From positions 1-12,920 of the forward strand of contig CAKSQP010000035.1 of the NCBI GenBank assembly GCA_934486965.1: DNA of 12,920 nucleotides, written 5' to 3'. Shown piece after piece: positions 1 to 5,349 of the stretch. Below the pieces are notes generated by a model. That model did not search any database. It had not been told where the DNA came from and saw nothing but the letters and a program-made list of their open reading frames with translations. The position numbers and the translations under genes are program-made. The first letter of the stretch is position 1. Each line of letters begins with the position of its first letter. The DNA comes from an uncultured Eubacteriales bacterium. Lineage in GTDB: Bacteria > Bacillota > Clostridia > Oscillospirales > UBA644.

Positions 1-27
1 GTGCCGAAATGCGAAGTTTTGAAGCAT
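1..27 (-). CDS. Possible 5' end of a further gene, cut by window edge
   Basis: Downstream of nrdD an ATG at 27-25 opens a frame of nine codons (MLQNFAFRH) that stays open to the window edge. It is preceded by a purine-rich AAGGAAG at about 30-36, which would be a ribosome binding site only 2-4 nt from the ATG, closer than usual. Nothing about function can be said from nine residues. It could equally be untranslated sequence downstream of nrdD. No terminator for nrdD is visible in these bases, which is at least compatible with a following co-transcribed gene. Confidence 0.22.
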
Positions 28-67
28 TACTTCCTTATTAGTCCTCAGCCTTGTCGGCGGCTTTATC

Positions 68-2434
68 TTATACGTTCAGATATTTTTTGATGTCCGAAAC
101 GCCGCTTATTTTTTCAAAATCTCCGTCCTTGACGACGACGAGAGTCGGCGCCTGTTTAACACCGAAAGTTTCGACAAGGTCGGGTCTGTCCGCCGCCATT
201 ATCTTTTCGTATGCAAAACCCGCGCGGTCAAGGGTCGCTGCGGCGATCTTGCAATTAGGACAGGTAGCCGTCGTGAAAAGATAAGTCGCGTCGTCGAGTT
301 TCTTTTCGCAGCAGCACGGTTCTTCTTCCTTATTCAGAACACCCTCGTGCGTAAGTCTCGAAGTTCCGATATTGTAAACCTTACGGTCTTTATATTCCTG
401 TGTTTTTCCGTCGTTCCAGTTCTGGACAGGGCGATAGTAGCCTGTGATACGGCTGTAAACTTCGGTCTTTTCGCCGCATTCGGGGCAGGTAAAATGTTCG
501 CCTGCGATATATCCGTGATTTTTACAGACGGAATAGGTCGGAGACAGCGTATAGTAAGGCAGGCTGTAATTTTCGGCGATCTTGCGGACAAGGTTTGCGG
601 CAGCCTTCCAGTCGGGCAGTTTTTCGCCGAGAAAGGCGTGGAAAACGGTCCCCGAAGTGTAAAGAGTCTGAAGTTCGTCCTGAATATCGAGAGCGGTGAA
701 GATATCGTCGGTATAGCCGACGGGAAGATGCGAACTGTTGGTATAGTAAGGCGTTCCGTTTTCTGCGGAAGACGCGGTTATTATTCCGGGATATTTCTTG
801 ACGTCATGTTTTGCAAGACGGTAGGAAGTGGATTCGGCAGGGGTCGCCTCGAGGTTGTAGAGGTCGCCGTATTTTTCCTGATAGTCGGAAAGGCGCTCTC
901 TCATGTGGTTAAGGACATCTTTTGTAAATTCCTGCGTTTCCTTTTTTGTAAGGTCTGCATGGAGCCATTTTGCGTTAAGACCGACTTCGTTCATTCCGAC
1001 AAGACCGATAGTTGAGAAGTGGTTTGCAAACGTTCCAAGGTATCTCTTAGTATAAGGATAAAGACCCGCGTCAAGAAGTTTTGTTATAACGGTACGCTTG
1101 ACTTTAAGACTTCTTGCGGAGATATCCATAAGTTTGTCAAGTCTCTCGTAAAAGTCCTTTTCGTCCTTTGCAAGGTACGCTATTCTCGGCATATTTATCG
1201 TTACGACACCGACGGAACCTGTGCTTTCGCCGCTGCCGAAGAAACCGCCCGACTTCTTGCGGAGTTCACGCAGATCGAGACGGAGACGGCAACACATACT
1301 TCTGACATCGGACGGCTCCATATCGCTGTTTATATAGTTCGAGAAATAAGGAGTTCCGTATTTCGAAGTCATTTCGAAAAGGAGTTTGTTGTTTTCGGTT
1401 TCGGACCAGTCGAAATTGCGGGTTATGGAATAGGTCGGAATAGGATACTGGAAGCCTCTGCCGTGGGCGTCGCCCTCTATCATTACTTCGATAAAGGCTT
1501 TGTTTACCATATCCATTTCTTTTTGACAGTCTTTATATTTGAAATCAAGTTCTTTGCCGCCGACAATGCAGTTGAGTTCGGCAAGGTCGTTCGGAACCAC
1601 CCAGTCGAGAGTTATATTCGAGAACGGCGCCTGAGTTCCCCAACGGCTCGGGGTGTTGACCCCGTAGATAAACGATTCTATACATTTTTTGACCTGTTCG
1701 TAAGGAAGATTATCTGCCTTTACAAACGGCGCAAGGTAAGTATCGAAAGACGAAAACGCCTGAGCGCCCGCCCATTCGTTCTGCATTATTCCGAGGAAGT
1801 TTACCATCTGGTTGCAGAGAGTTGCAAGATGTTTTGCGGGAGCGGAGGTGATTTTTCCGGTTACGCCGCCGAGACCTTCCTGAATAAGTTGTTTTAATGA
1901 CCAGCCCGCGCAGTAGCCCGTGAGCATGGAGAGGTCATGGATATGGATATCGGCGTTTCTGTGAGCCGACGCAATTTCGTCGTCATAGATTTCTGAAAGC
2001 CAGTAGTTTGCGGTTATCGCTCCCGAATTCGAAAGGATAAGACCTCCGACGGAATATGTTACGGTGGAGTTTTCCTTAACTCTCCAGTCGTTTATGCTGA
2101 GATAATTGTCGACGATCTGCTTATAGTCGACCATCGTCGCACCGATGTTTCTTACCTTTTCTCTCTGTTTACGGTAAAGGATATACGCCTTTGAAACGTC
2201 GTCGTAGCCCGCTTTTATGAGCACGGACTCGACGCTGTCCTGAATCTTTTCGACAGCAATGTTTCCGTTTTCGATCTTAGGCTCGAAATCCGCCGTAACT
2301 TTCAGGGCAAGAAAGTCTATCGTATCCCTGTTATACTGTTTTCCGCACGCGTCGAACGCCATGGTTATCGCGTCGCTTATTTTTGAAAGTTCAAAATCGA
2401 CAACCTTGCCGTCACGTTTAATAACACCGTACAT
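68..2434 (-). CDS. nrdD: Anaerobic (class III) ribonucleoside-triphosphate reductase with fused C-terminal redoxin domain
   Basis: This glycyl-radical enzyme reduces ribonucleoside triphosphates to deoxynucleotides for DNA synthesis without oxygen, in the cytosol. The 788-residue protein starts with an ATP-cone allosteric domain (about residues 3-92, beginning YGVIKRDGK), followed by the catalytic barrel. Family landmarks are YCAGW with C175, the cysteine pair C381-C382 before RLRLDLREL (one should be the thiyl-radical cysteine), GSGESTGSVGVVTIN at 400-414, a zinc site C637-x2-H640-x9-C650-x2-C653, and the glycyl-radical motif SRITGYYRPV with G665. After a linker holding C707-C708-C709, residues 716-788 form a thioredoxin/glutaredoxin-like domain with CPNC at 725-728 and a cis-proline type QAPTLVV (P763). 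That appended domain suggests a thiol-redoxin electron donor rather than formate, which is inferred. The ATG has GGAG at 2443-2446, 8 nt upstream. The gene is transcribed separately from nrdG, which lies upstream behind a terminator. Identity is very secure; the donor mechanism is not. Confidence 0.97.
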   Translation of the reverse strand: MYGVIKRDGKVVDFELSKISDAITMAFDACGKQYNRDTIDFLALKVTADFEPKIENGNIAVEKIQDSVESVLIKAGYDDVSKAYILYRKQREKVRNIGATMVDYKQIVDNYLSINDWRVKENSTVTYSVGGLILSNSGAITANYWLSEIYDDEIASAHRNADIHIHDLSMLTGYCAGWSLKQLIQEGLGGVTGKITSAPAKHLATLCNQMVNFLGIMQNEWAGAQAFSSFDTYLAPFVKADNLPYEQVKKCIESFIYGVNTPSRWGTQAPFSNITLDWVVPNDLAELNCIVGGKELDFKYKDCQKEMDMVNKAFIEVMIEGDAHGRGFQYPIPTYSITRNFDWSETENNKLLFEMTSKYGTPYFSNYINSDMEPSDVRSMCCRLRLDLRELRKKSGGFFGSGESTGSVGVVTINMPRIAYLAKDEKDFYERLDKLMDISARSLKVKRTVITKLLDAGLYPYTKRYLGTFANHFSTIGLVGMNEVGLNAKWLHADLTKKETQEFTKDVLNHMRERLSDYQEKYGDLYNLEATPAESTSYRLAKHDVKKYPGIITASSAENGTPYYTNSSHLPVGYTDDIFTALDIQDELQTLYTSGTVFHAFLGEKLPDWKAAANLVRKIAENYSLPYYTLSPTYSVCKNHGYIAGEHFTCPECGEKTEVYSRITGYYRPVQNWNDGKTQEYKDRKVYNIGTSRLTHEGVLNKEEEPCCCEKKLDDATYLFTTATCPNCKIAAATLDRAGFAYEKIMAADRPDLVETFGVKQAPTLVVVKDGDFEKISGVSDIKKYLNV

Positions 2435-2463
2435 TTTTCCTTCTCCATTCTGTATCCCGTTAT

Positions 2464-2477
2464 TTGACTTGTGTCAA
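2464..2477. promoter_or_regulatory. Perfect palindrome TTGAC-N4-GTCAA, operator candidate
   Basis: TTGAC at 2464-2468 and GTCAA at 2473-2477 form an exact inverted repeat with a 4-nt spacer. The shape (5-bp arms, N4) is that of FNR-type sites, whose consensus is TTGAT-N4-ATCAA; only the innermost base of each arm differs. It lies just downstream of the candidate -10 elements, a position expected for repression. A regulator is not identified in this window, so the assignment to the CRP/FNR family is inference from resemblance alone. Confidence 0.4.
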
Positions 2478-2511
2478 CGCAGATATTGTATCATATTATA
2501 CGCCTTCATGC

Positions 2512-2527
2512 TGTTGCAATTGTAACA
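2512..2527. promoter_or_regulatory. Near-perfect 16-bp palindrome upstream of the nrdD -10
   Basis: TGTTGCAATTGTAACA is symmetric except for one base pair in each arm (7 of 8 paired positions). The outer TGTT...AACA spacing resembles the edges of Rex operators (TTGTTAA-N4-TTAACAA), although the inner bases differ. It covers the -35 area of the TATAAT at 2500-2495. It could be a redox-responsive operator, or a chance AT-rich symmetry. Confidence 0.3.
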
Positions 2528-2552
2528 CTTTACCAATTTTATTTATATTTGC

Positions 2553-2588
2553 AAAAAAATATCTCCCGCGATGATTTCGGGAGATATT
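2553..2588 (-). terminator. Rho-independent terminator of the nrdG unit
   Basis: The arms 2558-2568 (AATATCTCCCG) and 2578-2588 (CGGGAGATATT) form a perfect 11-bp stem with a 9-nt loop. Read on the minus strand, the stem runs straight into a T tract (2559-2553). It begins 27 bp after the nrdG stop. On the plus strand the stem is followed by A-rich sequence, so it acts in the minus direction only. It separates nrdG from nrdD. Confidence 0.9.
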
Positions 2589-2615
2589 AAAAAGGGACGT
2601 TATTGGGACTTACAG

Positions 2616-3302
2616 TCATATTCCTCTGACAGAAGTTTCGGGGATATTTTCCCGTGCGGCAAAGGCAAAATCTTCGAGTTCGGACGGAGAATAAGCGGAA
2701 AAGCCCGAGCCTATCAAGTTTCCCGAATCGACGAACTGCTGAAGATACCATTTTGCGGCGCCCGAAATTTCTTCGGATATTTTCAAAATATCGTCTTTTG
2801 TATGAAGTTCTTTTACGACGGTCGTTCTGAATTCGTAAGGAACGGAGTTAGTAAGCAAAAACGAAACGCTTTCCTTTATTGCGGAGATATCGACTTTTGC
2901 GCCTGCGGTAAACGGATATTTTTCAAAAGTGTTTTTAATATCCATCGCAACATAATCGCAGAGGTTTTCCGCGACCGCTTTTTTCAGAAGAGCGGGAGAA
3001 CTTCCGTTCGTATCAAGTTTTATTTTGAAACCGAGATCTTTTATTTTGCGCATAAAGTCGAGAGTTTCGGGGTAAAGAAGCGGTTCGCCGCCGGTAATGC
3101 AGACACCGTCAACTATCCCCTTTCTTTTCTGAAGATAAGAAAATATCTCGTCTTCGGAAAAGCCTTCGGCAATTTTTTTTTCGACGACGTCAGCGTTATG
3201 GCAGAAAGGACAGCGGAAATTACACCCGCCGATAAAGACCGTACAGGCGACAAGCCCCGGAAAATCAAGGAGCGTAACTTTCTGAAAACCTGCAATTTTC
3301 AT
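2616..3302 (-). CDS. nrdG: Anaerobic ribonucleotide reductase activating protein (radical SAM, NrdG2-like)
   Basis: A cytosolic radical-SAM activase that cleaves S-adenosylmethionine with a [4Fe-4S] cluster and abstracts hydrogen from the glycine of NrdD (here G665). The cluster motif CNFRCPFC places C27, C31 and C34 in the family CxxxCxxC spacing, and GGEP at residues 71-74 is the SAM-binding element. The N-terminus IAGFQKVTLLDFPG is typical of the longer NrdG2 type. At 228 residues it is longer than E. coli NrdG (154), as is usual for that type. The stop of the upstream dehydrogenase is only 8 bp away and its TAG overlaps the ribosome binding site AGAGG, so the two are co-transcribed and probably translationally coupled. 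Unusually it precedes nrdD and is followed by its own terminator. Function is secure; the partner is inferred from adjacency. Confidence 0.95.
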   Translation of the reverse strand: MKIAGFQKVTLLDFPGLVACTVFIGGCNFRCPFCHNADVVEKKIAEGFSEDEIFSYLQKRKGIVDGVCITGGEPLLYPETLDFMRKIKDLGFKIKLDTNGSSPALLKKAVAENLCDYVAMDIKNTFEKYPFTAGAKVDISAIKESVSFLLTNSVPYEFRTTVVKELHTKDDILKISEEISGAAKWYLQQFVDSGNLIGSGFSAYSPSELEDFAFAARENIPETSVRGI

Positions 3303-3310
3303 AAAAACCT

Positions 3311-4102
3311 CTATTTTGCGTAAATCATTCCGACAATTTTATTCACCGCGGCAGTCGGAAGAATTTTCGATAAAAAGATAAAAAATTTGTATTTTGCGCC
3401 TATCGTCCTGACGGGCTTTTTGCTTTTTGAAGAGGCGATTTTCGCAATGTATCTGCCTGCGACATCGGCGCTCATGCCGTTTTCCTCGTCTTTTTCCATT
3501 ACCGAAACGGAACGGGATATCCGTCCCGAATAGACGTCGTCGCCCGCGTTTTCCTTTTTTCTTGCGGAGGTAAAACCCGTTTTTATATCGCCGGGCAAAA
3601 TGCAGACGGCGGACACTCCGAAAGGACGGAGTTCCGTTGCCAGAGCCTCTGTATAGGAAAGCAGAGCGGCTTTCGACGCGGAATAAAAACTCTGGAAAGG
3701 GATTGAGATAACGCCCGCGACAGAACCGACGTTTACGATTTTGCCGAACCCCTGCTTACGCATTATCGGAATAATTTCATTGTCTACCCTGACAGCCCCG
3801 AAGAAATTGACATCAAACTGTTTTTGCGCGGACGAAATATCCGTAAACTCCGCCGCCCCCGAAATTCCGAATCCCGCACAGTTTATAAGCACGTCGATTT
3901 GTCCCTCTGCCGAAAACACTTCAAAAACCGCATTTTTAACGGCGGACGAATCGGTAACATCGACGGAAATATGTCTGATATTAGGAAGATTGCTTTCTCT
4001 TCTTGAAAATTCATAAACCGAATATCCGTTTTCAGACATAAAAACGGCGGCACTTTTACCTATACCGGAAGAGCCGCCCGTTATTATACATATCTTTTTC
4101 AT
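3311..4102 (-). CDS. Short-chain dehydrogenase/reductase (SDR) family oxidoreductase
   Basis: An NAD(P)-dependent classical SDR of 263 residues, a normal length for the family, predicted cytosolic. Visible motifs are the Rossmann glycine motif TGGSSGIG (8-15), NCAG (74-77) in the place of NNAG, DVNFFG (97-102), the catalytic serine S127 in NVGSVAG, and Y140-x3-K144 (YSASK), followed by PGDIKTGF (170-177). Two arginines after the second strand (R34, R35 in FSRR) favour NADP(H), which is inferred. The basic, hydrophobic C-terminus (about 230-263) is like that of membrane-peripheral SDRs. The substrate cannot be told from sequence. It lies 24 bp after the diguanylate cyclase gene and 8 bp before nrdG, in one transcript; the ribosome binding site GGGAAGG lies 9 nt before the ATG. 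No functional link to ribonucleotide reduction is known to me. Confidence 0.92.
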   Translation of the reverse strand: MKKICIITGGSSGIGKSAAVFMSENGYSVYEFSRRESNLPNIRHISVDVTDSSAVKNAVFEVFSAEGQIDVLINCAGFGISGAAEFTDISSAQKQFDVNFFGAVRVDNEIIPIMRKQGFGKIVNVGSVAGVISIPFQSFYSASKAALLSYTEALATELRPFGVSAVCILPGDIKTGFTSARKKENAGDDVYSGRISRSVSVMEKDEENGMSADVAGRYIAKIASSKSKKPVRTIGAKYKFFIFLSKILPTAAVNKIVGMIYAK

Positions 4103-4126
4103 AACACATCGCCTTCCCGCGATATA

Positions 4127-5224
4127 TTATACCACTGTTTCTTCGGTTTTGCAACCGTAGACCGAAACGCAGTTTTTGCCCTTTGCCTTGGCGTCGTAAA
4201 GCGCCTTGTCGGCTTTGTCGATGAGATCGTGGATTGTAACTTTTTCGGATCTTGAGGCGGAACACACACCCGCGCTTATTGTAACATAAACCGTATCGTC
4301 TCTGTATTTTATCGGCATTTTCTCGATTTCAGCCCTGAGATCTTCGGCGACGGTCTCTGCTCCGTTTTCGCACCCGAGCACAAAAAGGAACTCTTCCCCG
4401 CCCCACCGACAGCATCTGCCTTCTTCGAAAGTCCTGAGCATGGGAATATCAGCGACAGCCTTCAGGACTTTGTCGCCACAGTCGTGACCGTACATATCGT
4501 TTATCTGTTTGAAGTCGTCGATATCGAAAAGAATAACCGAAAATCCCGTCGCCTTTTTCGATATCTCAACGCCGAATTCTCTTATGCCGTACCTGTTATA
4601 AAGCCCTGTAAGATAATCGTGGCGGTAGAGATAACGGAATTCTTTTTTCGACGCCTCAAGTTGGGACTGAGTTTCTTTTCGGACAAGTTCTATAATAATC
4701 GAAAGCAGAAAAACGGCGCCGTAAAGAAACGGAAAACGGAGTTTTATCTCTTCGGGATACTGATATATAAGAAGGGAATTTCCGACGGGAGTATCAAGGA
4801 AAAACAGAAGCATGAGAAATGCGGAGAAAGAAAAAAACGTTCCGTTCCGAAGACCGAAAATAAAAAGAGAAAAACTCGGAATAAGGCATATCCATACACT
4901 GCTGAGTCCGCTTGTCGCGCCCGTAATGAAAAAGAAAGCGAGCATTACGAGCGTTCCCGCCGCAAAAATAAGATAGACCGCGTTTTCGTTAAAATGGAAA
5001 ATATGTAAAAAAGCGATAACCGAAAAGCACAAAACCGAATAAATGAGGGTCGCAATAAGCAGATAATACTCTTCGGTGAAAAAATTCACGACGCTCATGC
5101 AAAGAGACGTAAGTAAAAGAGAGCCGATAACACAACTGAACAGAAAGCGCCTGCGCTGTTTATCGGACGCAATAACGGACTTAAAAGTATCTGTCAGTTT
5201 TTTATATATCCGCTTGAATCTCAC
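4127..5224 (-). CDS. Membrane-bound diguanylate cyclase (GGDEF domain)
   Basis: Makes the second messenger cyclic di-GMP from two GTP. With the GTG start at 5224 the protein has 365 residues: about six membrane segments (roughly 27-49, 53-76, 83-101, 110-126, 128-144, 164-180), a short linker, then the GGDEF domain (about 202-357) opening with DYLTGLYNR. The active-site loop is RWGGEEF (GGEEF at 275-279) and the metal-binding FDIDDFKQIND is intact, so it should be catalytic. The product-inhibition I-site RxxD expected five residues before GGEEF is not present (the aligned residues read FEEG). The membrane part is a generic sensor; no ligand-binding family is recognised. A longer reading from TTG at 5353 would translate through the inverted repeat at 5277-5338, overlap the peptidase stop and lack a clear ribosome binding site. 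It is the first gene of a unit with the SDR and nrdG. Confidence 0.9.
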   Translation of the reverse strand: MRFKRIYKKLTDTFKSVIASDKQRRRFLFSCVIGSLLLTSLCMSVVNFFTEEYYLLIATLIYSVLCFSVIAFLHIFHFNENAVYLIFAAGTLVMLAFFFITGATSGLSSVWICLIPSFSLFIFGLRNGTFFSFSAFLMLLFFLDTPVGNSLLIYQYPEEIKLRFPFLYGAVFLLSIIIELVRKETQSQLEASKKEFRYLYRHDYLTGLYNRYGIREFGVEISKKATGFSVILFDIDDFKQINDMYGHDCGDKVLKAVADIPMLRTFEEGRCCRWGGEEFLFVLGCENGAETVAEDLRAEIEKMPIKYRDDTVYVTISAGVCSASRSEKVTIHDLIDKADKALYDAKAKGKNCVSVYGCKTEETVV

Positions 5225-5238
5225 TGCTTTTTCCTCTC
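5222..5238 (-). promoter_or_regulatory. RBS and GTG start deciding the GGDEF gene N-terminus
   Basis: GAGAGG (5238-5233) lies 8 nt before the in-frame GTG (5224-5222). The following residues VRFKRIYKKL are a basic cytosolic lead before the first membrane segment. This fits better than the TTG at 5353. Confidence 0.7.
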
Positions 5239-5267
5239 TTTTTTTTCGAAAATACGACTTTTTAAGT

Positions 5268-5338
5268 ATAAAAAGAAAATGCAACAAAACTGTGACGCTC
5301 TCCATATAAGGAATTTTTGTCACAGTATTGTTGCATTT
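5268..5338 (-). terminator. Long inverted repeat after the peptidase gene, probable terminator
   Basis: The arms 5277-5296 and 5319-5338 are inverted copies of 20 bp with a single mismatch and a 22-nt loop. The structure starts 11 bp after the peptidase stop and, on the minus strand, is followed by the T-rich run TTTTCTTTTTATA, as expected for a terminator. The stem and loop are longer than is common, and the arm ends TGTGAC/GTCACA look like binding half-sites, so an added regulatory role is possible. Confidence 0.65.
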
Positions 5339-5349
5339 ATCAGGAAAGG

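Larger units (their letters stand above)
2435..2552 (-). promoter_or_regulatory. nrdD upstream region with candidate promoter
   Basis: This 118-bp stretch lies between the nrdG terminator and the nrdD start and must hold the nrdD promoter if that terminator works. On the minus strand there is a perfect TATAAT (2500-2495) and, just after it, an extended -10 candidate TGATACAAT (2493-2485). Neither has a convincing -35 hexamer at 16-18 bp, so which one is used is uncertain. A near-palindrome (2512-2527) sits where a -35 would be, and a second perfect palindrome (2464-2477) lies around the expected transcription start. The ribosome binding site GGAG (2443-2446) closes the region. Confidence 0.6.

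Noticed and set aside
347..1897. Long plus-strand open frames opposite nrdD
   Set aside because: They mirror conserved nrdD codons and show no recognisable domain.
2470..2500. Possible NrdR box upstream of nrdD
   Set aside because: A half-site-like ACAATATCT is present, but the other half and the expected second box about 31 bp away do not match the NrdR consensus.
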